Source: Stomoxys calcitrans (taxonomy: Eukaryota; Arthropoda; Insecta; Diptera; Muscidae). Taken from it: a stretch of DNA of 64,000 nt. Each line of letters begins with the position of its first letter. Positions within the stretch are counted from its first letter, which is position 1. This document shows, piece after piece, positions 43,621 to 55,590 of the stretch. Where the stretch lies: NCBI RefSeq assembly GCF_963082655.1, contig NC_081555.1, positions 28,691,266 to 28,755,265 of the forward strand. Direction: 5' to 3'. A model generated the notes under the pieces. That model searched no databases, was not told where the DNA came from, and saw only the letters and a program-made list of their open reading frames with translations. The position numbers and the translations under genes are program-made.

Positions 43621-45150
43621 TTGAAAAAATATAATTTTTATAGCATTATTGTAAAAATTTGGCAATTTCTCATCATTCTCACGTGTAGGACCCTTTTTGG
43701 AATAATCATAAAATTATTCTTCTTGTGTCTTTCCATTCATCAACTTCAGGTTATTTATGCAAAAAACGAAAACCCAAAAAGAAGGAAATATATTTTTGGT
43801 ACAACTGTATGTTTTGGTGTGGGTGTGTCTCTACGCTGCTGTTTGTTATGTATGCATGTAGGTGGGTGGTGTTTCATTGAGCGCCAGCTGTGTGTGGGTG
43901 GGTGGTTGTTTGTTTGGCAGGCTGTGTGTGTGTGTGTGTGTGCGTGGGTTTGTTGTTAAATTCACTCTGTGTGTGGTAAATTATTCAAATTACAAAAATT
44001 AACAGGCCACCAGAAGATGCGAGAAAGCAAATCAACAGCAAAAGCGTCATGAGCAACCAACCAACGCATCGTGAAGGGATGGTTAGGGATGGGATGGCAT
44101 GGGTGTTATTTTATGGGTTGGTGTACTTGAAAGGAAGAGAACCACTTTTTCATTTACTGCCCTTGCCTCTGCTTTGGCTTTTTTTGTTTTGACGCTTCGT
44201 ATGTTCCCCGAAGAGTGTTAATGTAATGCCGGGGCAAAAGTATGTAAGAGGAAGCGAAAGACAAAAACAAATTTTCTGCAGTTCTTCGGTGCCTTTTTTC
44301 ACGTCTCATTTTTTTTCTTCTTGTTTATGCCTGAAATAAGGCTAATAAAGGAGTGCGAACTTTGGGTTTGGGAGAGGTGGATGAGTTTCGGTGCAGGACC
44401 TGCTTGGGCTACTACCGTACACTCGTGATGTGTGAAAAGGAATATCACCACAGTCGACATGAGCAGTCACAGAGCTAGACAAATGTTTGAAATTCATATG
44501 TGTCCTTAGTCCTTTTGTGGTATCATACACACATATGAGCATAATCGCGTATGAGTGTTTGTGTGGTTGGCTAATGCAAATTTACTTCTCATGTGGGATA
44601 GCAAGTGTGTGCTCCTGCTGTGCCTTTTTTTGCTGCTGCTTGGAATTTGCTAATATTTTGCTGCTGTTGTTGCTGGTGTTTCTATCCTCTTTGGCGCTGT
44701 TATCCTTAATGTTTTTGTTATTCCCCGGCATGCTGGTCTTGCAATTTTATTACAAAGTAATGCATGCAACAATTTGTTCCTTGTTGTTATTGTTTTAATA
44801 AACCCCCATTGTTATGGATTCCAACGAAGAAAGCAAAACAATTGCAAGAGATTGCATGAAATCAAGACAAAGCTTAGAGCTACACCACAGACACAGTGTA
44901 ACGAAAATAGCAGACTTAGTTATAGGGAGAGCTTGTCAAATAGCAAACTATACGAGAGATATTCTAATTTTTGAATATATATATAGGGAGTGAGAGATTT
45001 GCTAAAAAATTTTACATAATAGTTTAATGATTTTTGATATTTCATGAAATTAATCCCAAACTGATCTTTAAATTGAGTGCAAAGACATGCAGGCTTCGAA
45101 CTTTCTTCATTGTGCGATATGATATTAAAATGCCAATTTTTGTATAGACA
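43621..45150. other. Unique noncoding block with TG repeats
   Basis: AT-rich and GT-rich, with a (TG)n run at about 43921-43942 and TGCTGTTGTTGCTGG near 44660. ORFs of 66-112 codons (hydrophobic or Cys-rich through GT repeats) lack homology character. Possibly intronic. Confidence 0.4.
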
Positions 45151-45153
45151 TTA

Positions 45154-45527
45154 GGGTGCGGCGATTTTGAAATCTTCACGTTTCTAATTCTTGAGATTGT
45201 ACTGAGCAAAAAAGTGGACTAAACCTCCAGATTTTGTCTTGCCGTTTTTTCAGACATTTGTCACGTTGTTTTTTGATATATTGGCCTATAACAGCCAAAG
45301 AGAGTTCCTAACTATTGTCATGGCTATAAGTTTTGTTTTAGTATTGGATCGAAAATCTCAACAGTTTGGCTGTTATAGCCAAAATATCCAAAAAACGTGA
45401 CAATAGTCGGAGAAAAATCTGCAAGACAAAATCTAGAGGATCGATTTTTACCGTAGACTTATGGTCTAGTGGACTTTTTTTCTCTGTACAATCCCGAGAA
45501 CCACAATCAAAAATAATCGGCCCACCC
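45154..45527. mobile_element. Fold-back MITE with GGGTGSGSCGATT ends and TA target
   Basis: TA at 45152-45153 and 45528-45529 flank a 374-bp sequence whose halves are imperfect reverse complements. Left arm order GTGCGGCGATTTT, TTGAGATTGTAC, AGTGGACTAAACC, CAGATTTTGTCTTGCCG, TTGTCACGTT, AACAGCCAAA; right arm TTTGGCTGTT, AACGTGACAA, TGCAAGACAAAATCT, AGTGGACTTTT, TGTACAATCCCGAG, AATCGGCCCACCC. No transposase. TA target and size suit a Tc1/mariner-type MITE. Confidence 0.7.
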
Positions 45528-45559
45528 TAATAGAATGGGTAGGTTGAATTGTTGTCACA

Positions 45560-46505
45560 CACTATTGTTTGCAACGCCTTTAATGTTGATAACACCATTC
45601 AAGTTCAAGTGAATGGCCAATGCGTTCCAGCTGCGATCGGACTTTTAGATCAGAAAGACCTTGCTTGCTTATAGGAACTTGACGAGGTTCCCTACCTCCA
45701 CATGCAAATAAGTGGCTATTACAACAAAAATGGTATGGAATAAAGCGGATCGAGAAGCCGGCCAATTCAGGCCCATACAGAACTCCAGAATAACAAGAGG
45801 ACTAAGTGCCTGCAGGAAATCCAGGGACGGAAAGATATGTTCATCTATTATGTAACTCCTCCTCGTCATCGCACAACCTGTAGACGTATGCCTTTCCATG
45901 CGTCCAGAGCGATGTCAGAGACCTGATTTTGCAGTGTCCTGCCTTCTCAGTTCCAGGATATACAACGTCCTTATTATCGAAATATTCGACCACAGGATCT
46001 TTGACACTCTGCAACCCATAGCTACAGTTCAAGCCTCATTAGCGTTGAAGTAGAGCGCGTACGCCCAACCAAGAAGCTTGCATAAGACAGGGCTTAGTTA
46101 TTCAGTAGCACGATTTGTCCCAATCAGCTATCCATTTTTGGCCAACTCGTCGACCGCAATGTTTCTAGCAACCTCTTGACGACCTAGGAGATCTGTCCCA
46201 ATTAGCTATCCATTTTTGACCAACTCGTTGACGGCTTTGTTTCTCGCAACCTGTCCCAATCAGCTATCCATTTTTGGCCAACTCGTTGACGGCTTTGTTT
46301 CCCGCAACCCCCTTGCTGATCTAAGATCCAGTAGAGCCTGAAGCACATGTGATTCCCTGATTTTGAGGAATTTAATGAAGTCTCATGCACCAGTGCCCTC
46401 CTGCAATTTAGACCCATCCGTGCATACAGAAGTTCGTGGGAAGGGCGAGGTAACGTCAGCCCAGAGATATCTTTCGGGAAAACGCTGTCCAACACGTCAG
46501 CAATA
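45560..46505 (-). mobile_element. Non-LTR fragment, RNase H side (minus), with triplicated segment
   Basis: Related in layout to 35376-35858 and 24120-25410: CATCGCACAACCTG near 45858 parallels CATCGCACATCCTG near 35130, and GATCCAGTAGAGCCTG at 46328 parallels ATCCAGCAGAGCCTG at 35468. The segment 'TCCCAATYAGCTATCCATTT' is present three times (about 46113, 46196 and 46254). All frames are broken. Confidence 0.55.
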
Positions 46506-46565
46506 ATGAACTCTAATACTGCTAGATTTCACATGAACAATTCATTTATGAACAGGGGATACTTC

Positions 46566-46850
46566 TTAGAGGCCACCGCAGCGCAGAGGTCGTCGAATAC
46601 TGACGAGAACATCAGTAATGAAATTATCAGCGGTGGTTTTCTCCTAATAATGTTGGCGACATTTGTGAGGTACTATATCTTTTCGTATGGCAGCCATGTA
46701 AAAACATTTCCCCAAAGAGGTGTCGCACTGCGGCACGCCGTTCGGACTCGGCAAGGAAGTCCCTTATCTTTGAGCTTAAACTTGAATCGGACAGCACCCA
46801 TTGATATATAAGCAGTTTGCCCGTTCCTTGGTGGGATATTCATGGGCCAA
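46566..46850 (+). mobile_element. SINE A (plus), head partly deleted
   Basis: AGAGGCCACCGCAGCGCAGAGG at 46569, then a deletion joins to TCGTCGAATACTGACGAGAACATCAG. The body follows: AGCGGTGGTTTTCTCC, CAAAGAGGTGTCGCACTGCGG, CCTTATCTTTGAGCTTAAAC and GATATTCATGGGCCAATAAAC. Confidence 0.7.
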
Positions 46851-47108
46851 TAAACATTTTGCATGTATAGTCCGATTAAAGTTAAAACTCAATGATAAGG
46901 GACTTTGTTATGGCTAGTCCGAATGGCGTACCGCATAGCGACACCACTTGGTAGAGAAGTTTTAACATGGCAGGATACTTCACAAATGTATCCAGCATTA
47001 GTGAGGGGAAAACCACCACTGAAAATGTTTTTGATGCTCGCGCCGGGTTCTGAACCCAGGCTTCTGACATCATTGGCGAAATATGATAACCTCTGCTCCA
47101 CGATGGCC
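46845..47108 (-). mobile_element. SINE A (minus), tail-to-tail with the previous copy
   Basis: Minus-strand copy: AAACTCAATGATAAGGGACTTTG, CACCACTTGGTAGAGAAG, ATTAGTGAGGGGAAAACCACC and the tRNA-like head near 47045-47108 with a B-box-like GGGTTCAGAACCC (minus). Belongs to the same subtype as 21645-21905 (CACCACTTGGTAGAGAAG shared). Confidence 0.7.
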
Positions 47109-47278
47109 TTCAAAGCTCTTCCAGCATATAATCAGTCGCAGCATGCGTCATGTCGCCAAGTCGCATTGCCTTCCCCAGCAGATCAGCATTGCCTTCCCCA
47201 GCTCCTTAAGTTTAAGGAGCGCCAAGTACCTGCCAATACCACCCTTAGTTTGCCACACACCCAACATTAAGATTACAT

Positions 47279-48765
47279 ATAAAAGCGTCCTAAGTTCGGC
47301 AGGGCCGAATTTTATATACCCTCCACCATGGATCGCATTAATCGAGTTCTTTTCCCGGTATCTTTTTTGGCCAACAAAGGATAAAAGAAAATAATTGCTA
47401 TGCTATTGAAGCTATATCAAGTTCGGACTATAATCGAATTAAATGTTGAAGACCATAGAAGAAGTCATTGTTTAAAATTTCAGCCAATACGAATAAGAAT
47501 TGCGTCCTTTAGGGGCTCAAGGAGTAAAATGGGGAGATATGGGAGGTCTATATGGGAGATGTATCACGGGAGCTTTATATGGGAGCTGTATCACGCTATA
47601 GACGATTCAGGCCATATTTGACACGAATGTTGAAGATCATGTACAAGCCGTTGTGCAAAGTTTCAGCCAAATTGGATAATAATTGCGCCCTAGTCAAGAT
47701 CCCAGATCTGTTTATATGGCAGCTATATCAAGTTATGGACCGATTTGAACCATATTTGACACAGTTGTTGGAAGTCATAACAAAACACGTCATGCAAAAT
47801 TTCAGCCCAATCGGATAAGAATTGCGCCCTCTTATGGCTCAAGAAGTCAAGATTCAAGATCGGTTTATATGGCAGCTATATCAGTCTATGGAACGATTTG
47901 AACCATATTTGACACAGTTGTTGGAAGTCATAGGTTAGGTTAGGTTGAAAAGAGGGAGCAGATAATAATCCGCCCCATGCGGATTAATCGACCAAGTTTA
48001 TTGATGGCAGTCCTCTGGCCTTCACCGCCAAATCGTCTGCCCTTTCATTTCCCCATACTCCGTTATGGCCCGGCACCCAAACGATGCGGATTTTCCCATT
48101 CTCAGAGAAGGCGCTAATCTCCTTCTTACACTGCAAGACTATTCGTGACCTTACCGTCTTGGTTGTTATTGCCCTTATGGCAATTTTACTGTTGGTAAAG
48201 ATGTTCACACTCGACGTCCTCGCGTTAGCACCACACCACTTCACGCATTCCGTGATTGCCCGGATCTCCGCTTGCATTATCGTATCATGGTCAGGCAGTC
48301 TAAAACAGATGTCAGTCCCTGGGTTTTTGAAGTCATAACACTTCATGCAAAATTTCAGCCAAATCGGATAGAAATCCAAGATCGGTTTATACAACAGCTA
48401 TATCAGCTGAGCCAAATCGGATAAGAATTGCGCCCTCTAGTGGCTGAAGAACTCTAGATACAAGATCGGGTTATATGGCAGCTATATTAAAACATGGACC
48501 GATATGGCCCTTTTACAATCTCAACCGACCTACACTAATAAGAAGCATTTGTGGCAAATTTCAAGCGGCTGGCTTTACTCCTTCGAAAGTTTGCGTGCTT
48601 TCGACAGACAGACGGACGGGCGGACGAACATGGCTAGATAGATAAAAATGTCATGACGATCAAGAATATATATACTTAAAGGGTTCTAAGGCGAATATTT
48701 CGAGGGGTTTTAAACAAAATGACAAAGTCAGTATACTCCCATCCTATGGTGGAGTGTATAAAGAA
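47279..48765 (+). mobile_element. INE-1/DINE-1-like element, both ends, interrupted
   Basis: 5' AAAAGCGTCCTAAGTTCGGC..TATACCCTCCACCATGGATCGC, four or so array units, then GACGGACGGGCGGACGAACATGGCTAGATAGATAAA, GATCAAGAATATATATACTT and CCATCCTATGGTGGAGTGTAT (48739-48760). Interrupted at 47933-48325 by a retroelement fragment. Confidence 0.8.
47933..48325 (-). mobile_element. 5'-truncated non-LTR insertion with target duplication
   Basis: Minus-strand 3' end of the 11645-14147 family: RNase H C-terminal half ([58 protein letters not shown]) joined to 'CCCTCTTTTCAACCTAACCT'. Flanks TTGGAAGTCATA (47921-47932) and TTTGAAGTCATA (48326-48337) differ at one base and are a 12-bp target duplication. 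The element retrotransposed after the INE-like element was in place. Confidence 0.8.
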
Positions 48766-48774
48766 GTCAAAGAT

Positions 48775-49280
48775 AGGGTATGACATTAAGCGCCTCTCTA
48801 AGGGCACTCCTCCCTGCTCGAGAGATCGCCACTGCCACTTAACTTGTACCTTCACTTTTATTCTACGTAGGGTAAACCCGATACCAAGCCAGACATTCAT
48901 AGATGAGAATCTGCCGAACAACCGGGTTAGACATGGAGTGTAACGCAACCGGCCCAAGCAATCGATTACTTGCAACAGTAGTAGAGCGCTTAAAATTCCC
49001 TCTTGACGCTTTTGCAATGTTTCTTCTTCAGTTTATTTTCGGGTCAAGAATCATGCCCAAGTACTTGAACTCCGCAGCTATACCCAACCCTGGGTAAATT
49101 CAGCATTCTTCTCCTCGTTAAAATTACCAGCTCAGTCTTTCTACGGCTAAAGCCAAGGCAGTGGGCCCTCGCCAATTCAGATATCTTCCTCAACGCCCCC
49201 TGAAAGAGGTCTGTAATAGTAGAGAGGAAATGACCACCCACAAAAATGTCAAATCCAACCGAAGTAATTTTCCATCTCAC
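48775..49280 (-). mobile_element. Non-LTR RT C-terminal fragment (minus)
   Basis: ORF 49280-49044 contains GFDIFVGGHFLSTITDLFQGALRKISELARAHCLGFSRRKTELVILTRRR, the RT segment from after the (lost) YADD to the K-T-E motif. The frame then shifts: 49017-48676 continues with W..R-rich RT/connection sequence. Confidence 0.65.
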
Positions 49281-49479
49281 GGGATGGTAACAGCAGCTAA
49301 AATGGTCATCGAGCCTGGCATCATTGCAATGCGACTCATTATAGGAAAAACATTTTGGAAAATGATTTGAAGCTTAGGGCACGAAAACATTTTGATCGTT
49401 GATCATGGAACAAGAATGGCTAATCATATTCCTCACTTCATTTTATCCACACAGTGGTTGTCCAAATCGCCAGAGCATG

Positions 49480-49615
49480 GTAGGTTAGGTTAGAGTGGCA
49501 GTCCTATACAGATTCACTTAGACGATTTGAAGTTCATTGTGATACCACAGTAGTGACAGACCAAGAACCCGTGACCACCGCTCAGGCAATCCAAGCACGC
49601 TACCAACTCGGATAC
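49480..49615 (-). mobile_element. SINE B (minus)
   Basis: Plus-strand order TAGGTTAGGTTAGAGTGGCAGTC, TTCATTGTGATACCACAG, then a head with ATCCAAGCACGCTACCAACTCGG (A box complement). The B box is deleted (ACCAAGAACCCGTGACC). Confidence 0.65.
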
Positions 49616-52029
49616 AAGTTACATTTGTGCAGCTTGCAACTCGTTTTTAGACCAACTTAGAACAAAAGTCAAGATAAAAGTGAATAGATTCTGAAATTTA
49701 GATTACTTCCACAAATGTGTGTCATTTAAATCAATAAAAAATATTTTCACACCAAAAATGTGGTCGTTTGGATTGTAAACTCTAAGCGTTCGCTAACCTG
49801 TACTTAAAAATCCAGCATCAAATTAATTGATCGCAAAGTGTAGTTTCTGGAGCTGATTGATAACGCACAACCACCCACCCTAAACCCGCCCTAAAATCCT
49901 TCATAGAATATATAACCTCAAACATTTGAAGGCGTTTGTTTAGCGTGAGCTTTATGAGATTGTTAACTAAGCGTCTGACATCGTTTTCTGTTCCCACACA
50001 ATTCATTAAAAAAAAATCCTAGCTAACGATTCAAATTAAAAAAAGCAACGAAACAAAAAAACGAAATATTCAAATGTAAAGGATACAAAGAAAATGAAGG
50101 AAAACTGCATTGCCTGCGGACAACATAAAAAGAAGGCACAAAGGCTACCTCCTCCTGCTGCTGCCTCTCCAGCGGCCTCCTCGTAAGGCAAACAAATCTT
50201 TGGCTTAGTGGAAAGGAAAGGAACATTCTGCGAAAACACAAATAATAATGGATGCCACTGAGAGAAAGAAGTCCAAAGGGATAAAAAGGTTAACAAACCA
50301 CCCACATTTACTGGAGAGCATAAAAATTGCCAACCGGAACAGAAGTTGGTCAAAAGCAAAATAAACATTATGCTGCTGCTGCAGCAGTCATGGATAAAGG
50401 ATACACAATTTATAAACAACTGCAAGTGTGGGTATGTGTGTGTTGGTGTATGCATGTGCCAGCAACCAACCCCAGGCACAAGTGCAGCGATTCCGGTAAA
50501 TGAAACAATTTTTTAGTTGCAAAGGATTTGTTAACACACTAAAAGTTTATTTTATTCTGTGCAAAGGATGTCTTCAACACATTTCTCAGTTTACACACAG
50601 AGATAAATTTGAGCAGCGTTAGGGGATTTCATTTTAAATCATCAAGAGCTAGATAAAGAAGAGGAGCATGAAATATAATATGGCATAGTTTAAAAAAAAA
50701 TTGCTTCAATTTAATAGAATTGTTATTATGGGTGATATATGATGACTTAGAATCTTAATCTTATCTCTTTAACACTTGCCAGGGAAATTTTTGTACTGAT
50801 AGTTTTCCCAGCCGTTAAGGATAGCTGCATTATCGTAGATGATAATGTGTTTTTACTCATGTTTGGTCAATTTCTTGTTTATTCCAAAGAAATTTGTTTC
50901 AGTAAAAATACTTACACCATCTAAGTTTTACCGATTTCATCTGTACTCATGAAAAGTTAGTTTTATTTGCACAAAGTTAATTTCTTAAGCCTTTTCGAAT
51001 TTTTAACTTAAGATGAGTAAACATCATGAACTTACATGTATTACATAATCATCTCGTAAATACCAAAAGCATTTTTCTGAGTGTAAGGAACCATCATCCA
51101 TAACGCTAAAGTCTGAATGGTTGCAAAAATGGACCCACACCACTAATCCAATCAATGGAGGATGAGAAGATTCCAAGTTGGAGAGGGTTATTTGATAGGT
51201 TTAGGCTGGGCGAGTGGATCATTCGAAAGGATTAGGCTCAAGGTGTTCATGAGCCGCAAAAGAAACTCAGAAAGTAGGATAGGAACAAACGGCCATACCG
51301 CATGTGTTCTAAGGAAGTTCAGTTCAGTGGAGAGACTGAACCAATAATGCTTGAGGAAACTCATAAATATAAGTTCAAACGATTTTTTTGGGAATGAATT
51401 CTCTCGGACACAAGCATTGAGGCTAATCAATGGAGGTGGGGTTTTGAACCCTGACCATCGGTTGGTTTCTGCACATAAATTTACACCATTTGGAAACCTA
51501 TGAGGTTTTCTGATGGCAGATAGTCTGGAGATAAAAAAATGCCTACTGGATAGCCTTCTTCTATGTGACACTCGATTTAGAAATGCCACCTTCAAACCTA
51601 AAGAAGCAGCATCTGCAAGGTAAACATTGACCTTCGAAGTGGGGAGTGATGAAAATACACATTGCCTAATATGGATAAGATCGGCCTATAAGACTACGAT
51701 GTTATATTTAGTGTTTGTCTCAGATATGCTTTCGTAGGAAATGTCAAAGAAATTGTGTCTGAGTCGAAAATCCTTTGGCCGATAAAAAGTTTCGACTCTT
51801 CAATCGCCAGGCTCTGATGATGTACCTATAACTGATTGAATTACAAGCAGTGTCCCATAGACTGGCTTCTTGGTTTAGGGATCTCCCTAAACTTTGCATG
51901 TATCAGCATGTTGTATACAACACGGAAATGGTGGAAATGGAAGTCTGTCCATCCGTCTGTCCTAATGACAATTTTCTAGCTTTCAACGATATTTTGACCT
52001 TCATTTAAAATTTTTCTCTTTAATAAGAA
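49616..52029. other. Unique noncoding block, nothing recognised
   Basis: AT-rich with TGCTGCTGCTGCAGCAG near 50371-50388 and a TGTGTG run near 50437. A 147-codon minus ORF (50479-50036) is composed of Phe/Cys/Ser from CAAA/GAAA-rich sequence and is not credible. 51100-51620 has mixed composition, possibly an old element. The end (51930-51960) enters an INE-like sequence (GTCCATCCGTCTGTCC). Confidence 0.35.
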
Positions 52030-52495
52030 GACGCAAAGTTAAGGATTTATTAACCTACGAACATATATATGGGAGCTATATCTAAATCTGAACCGATTTA
52101 TATGAAATTTATCTATAATGTCGAGAGTCAAGAAAAAATCCTTCATGTTTCGAGCGAATCGATAAACAAATGACCATTTGATTGCAATATTACTTCAAAT
52201 CGGACAAACATATATATGAGAGCTATAACCAAATTTGAACCGATTTTTTCCAATTTCAATAGGCTTCGACTCTAGGCCGAAAAACATGCCTGCACCAAAT
52301 TTCAAGACGATTGGATGAAAACTGCGAACTGTACTTTGTATACAAATTAACATGGACAGACAGACAGACGGACATAGCTATATCGAATCAGAAAGTGATT
52401 CTTAATCGATCGGTATGCTTATCAATGGGTGTTACAAACAAATTCATTAAGTTATAATTCCCTATACCACAGTAGTGGTGTAGGGTATAAAAATG
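52030..52495 (+). mobile_element. INE-1-like variant fragment
   Basis: Units with ATATATATGGGAGCTATATC and CCAAATTTGAACCGATTTTT, then ACAGACAGACAGACGGACATAGCTATATCGAATCAG, GGTGTTACAAAC and CCACAGTAGTGGTGTAGGGTATAAAA. The 3' end CCACAGTAGTGG is itself a palindrome and differs from the standard terminus, marking another subfamily. Confidence 0.6.
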
Positions 52496-52767
52496 AGCAA
52501 AAACGAGCGCGCGATGATCTTTCTTAACAAAGCACGCATTTTGATAATGAAGTTCAATAATTTGCTGAACTGAAGATGTTTGGCAGTGAAACCAAAAACA
52601 TAAAGATCGTTAGCTATGTTACCAAAAAAAATAATGGCTACAAAATAACCCAATATGAAGGAAAATATTTTTCACCCAATGGAAAGTTTCCTTAAAAAGT
52701 TGAAAATTTGATCACATTTAACTTAAGTTTGCTAATCTTTAAAAGTAGGACAACATTTTTTTCAGTG

Positions 52768-53798
52768 TAGCCGCTTGAAATTTTTGCACAAATACTTCCC
52801 ATTAGTGTAGGTCAGTTGGGATTTTAAATGGGCCATATGGGTCCATGTTTTTATATAGCTGTCATAGAAACCGATCTTAGGTCTCGACCTCTAGTTTTGT
52901 TACGACTTCCATATACTGTGCTAAGTAAGGTCTAAATTAGTTCATAACCTGATATAACTGCCATATAAACAGATCTCGAGTCATGATTTCTTGAGCCTCT
53001 AGAGGGCGAAATTCGTATCAGATGTGGCTGTGAAGTGTTCTGTATTGACTTGCAACAATTGAGCTAAGTATGGGCCGAATCGGCATACGTTTCGATATAG
53101 CTGCCATAAAACCCGATCTTGGATCTTGACTTCTTGAGGATCTTGACTTCTTGAGTCTCTAAAGGGCTCAATTATAATTGTGTTTTATTATGACCTGCAA
53201 CAACTACCCCAAGTGTGATCTAAATTGGTTCATAACTTGATATAGCTCCCATATAAACCGATCTCCTTACTATACTCCTAGAGAGAGCAATTCTTGCCCC
53301 ATTTGGCTGAAATTTGGTGCAACGAATACTCCCATGACATTCAACATGCATGCCAAATATGGTCTCAAAACGGTTTTTAACCTGCTATAGCACCCGTATA
53401 AACAGATATACCGATTTTACTTCTTGAGGCCCTAGGGTATCCGATTTGACTAATATTGTGTGCAATGTGTACTGATATGGGCGCCAACATTCGAACCAAG
53501 TATGATCCGAAGCGGTGCATAACCTGATATAGCTCCTATATAAACCGTTCTCCAGACGCAATTTTTTCGATTTGCCTAAAATTTGCACAATTTTGCCTTC
53601 TACTATGGTTTCCAACATACAAATCGGGTATGGTTCGAATCAGTCCATAACCTGATATAGCTTCATTAGCATGGCAATTTTTACCCATGTTCCTTTGTTG
53701 GCCTTTAACGAGATATCAGGCAAAGAACGTTACAAATGCGATCCATGGTGGAGGGTATATAAGATTCGGAAGGGCCGAATTTAGCACGCTTTTACTCT
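52768..53798 (-). mobile_element. INE-1/DINE-1-like element (minus)
   Basis: Starts within the array (GCCGCTTGAAATTTTTGCAC, a family-specific junction sequence). It carries about six units and ends with the 5' terminus at 53738-53798 (CCATGGTGGAGGGTATATAAGATTCGG..GCCGAATTTAGCACGCTTTTACTC). Confidence 0.75.
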
Positions 53799-53858
53799 AA
53801 ATGACCATACTTACTACATCTGATCCTTGTGCTTTTTGACTTCTGCAAATGCAAATGC

Positions 53859-54140
53859 AAATTTTGTCCATGAACATTCCACTAAGGATTAGGGGCAAAC
53901 TTCTCACATATCACTGAGTGCATTACGATTAAAATTTAAGCTCAATGATAAGGGGCCTCCTTTTTATAGCAGAGTCCGAACGGCGTGCCGTAGTGGGACA
54001 CCTTTTTGGAGAGAAGTTTTACATGGCATAGCATTGGAGGGGAAAAACACCGCTGAAAATTTTTTCTGATGGTCTCGCCAGGATTTGAACCCATGCGTTC
54101 AGCGTCATAGGCGGACATGCTAACCTCTGCGCTACGATGG
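53859..54140 (-). mobile_element. SINE A (minus), near full length
   Basis: Plus-strand order: TTTGTCCATGAACATTCC, AAGCTCAATGATAAGGGGCC, CTTTTTATAGCAGAGTCCG, GAGAAGTTTTACATGGCATAG, CGCCAGGATTTGAACCCATGCG (B box complement), AACCTCTGCGCTACG (A box complement). Confidence 0.75.
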
Positions 54141-55590
54141 TTTTATGATTTCTATCTTCAAAAATCCATTTAAATGCTTCACCTTTGGCATGGAACATTC
54201 AATCAATGCATTTCCCATTGGATTGAAGTTAATCCTCAAGACACGAGTATTGTGTATCATTTCTCATTTTCCAAAAAGGGATTAGGCGGAAATACAAATG
54301 AGTTATTTTCTTCTGGCAAGTAAAATTATTGAATCATCATTTCTTCATCATCATCAGAAGCAGCCACAACCACAGCTACAGCAGCAACATCATTTTCTGT
54401 CATTTTAATGACATTGTACTTAAATACAAATCGTAATAAATACAGATTTAAATATTTAAATGTTCTTCTCTTTCCACAATTCCTTACGCTTGGATGCCAA
54501 AGAAGAAGAGATTTGCAAATATTTCATGCGTCACACCCATAGAGAGGGAGACTCATGGGTTGACAGGGTGGCAACAGGCAATTCAGATTCAAATTTCCTG
54601 CCTTGAGTGTGGGTTTGGGGGCGGGTGAAAGATGCAATTGATTTTTTCCGTTCTTTTCTATTTGTTTGGCTTTAAATAAGGATAAAAGCAGTTTGGAAGG
54701 AGAAGAATTCTCAAATTTACCAACGAGATCCTTCTACATTGACAAGCAGCACAATATTGTCATTGGAGGAACACAAAATGGTTGAAGGAGTGGGGGGAAA
54801 AATCTGCAAACAAGTAATAAAATATGCCCAGCTCCTCGAGGAGAGTATGCTACAATTTGGGAATTCCTTGCATATACTTGTACGTACTGCTCAAGCAAAA
54901 CAAAAAAAAAAAGATATCGTCTACCCCCATGGAGAGCTAAATGGACTTCTTACATACTAGGACATGGAGTAATAACCTTTAAATAAACAATATGGTGTGT
55001 GCCAAATATGGACTTAGTAAGGCCTCTTAGGGAAGCCCCGTTTTATATATGCTGGTTATCTCAAGTGGATGATGATATTCAAATAAATCGTTTGCATTTT
55101 ATTTGAATATTTTTTTTGCCTTCTTTCGTTATTTATTCTCATCTCACTCCTCATTTTCAAGTTTTTCAGTTTTTTTTTTTTTTTTTCAAACACAAAGAAA
55201 TCGTCATAAAAATTATGCTGCTGCTTCGACTGTTGTATTTGAATTCGTGATGTGGTTGGCATTTTCTTCTGCGACCAAAATTTGTTATTTTTATTTGCCT
55301 TAAGTACACCGTGAAAAATATTAACGATTATATTCAAAATCATAAAAATCGAATAAAGACATAAATTGTGACTGAGCTCACAGTATGTTTGGCCCATAAA
55401 GCGAGCAAAACAAAATAAAATTTTTATGATATTGGGCAATTATTTAATTGATACTCGTGGATCTCTGTGAATGTAGGGATGGTGTGCATTTTAGGGTATT
55501 CTTGTCTTTTATTTGGTTTTAGGATGGGCTATTAAACTTATTGGATTGTGTCATATGTGAATTTGAAGCAGCTGTTGTTTTCCCAGGCTC
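54141..55590. other. Unique noncoding block
   Basis: Poly-A near 54902 and poly-T near 55170-55190. ORFs of 66-127 codons are Asn/Lys/Phe-rich and look fortuitous. No splice-flanked exon recognised. Confidence 0.35.

Noticed and set aside
43621..43959. 112-codon Cys-rich ORF
   Set aside because: The Cys/Val/Trp content is a translation of TG-rich simple repeat; no signal or family pattern.
50036..50479. 147-codon minus ORF with hydrophobic stretches as a membrane protein
   Set aside because: Phe/Cys/Ser/Leu content comes from A/G-rich plus strand; no conserved motif, no splice context.
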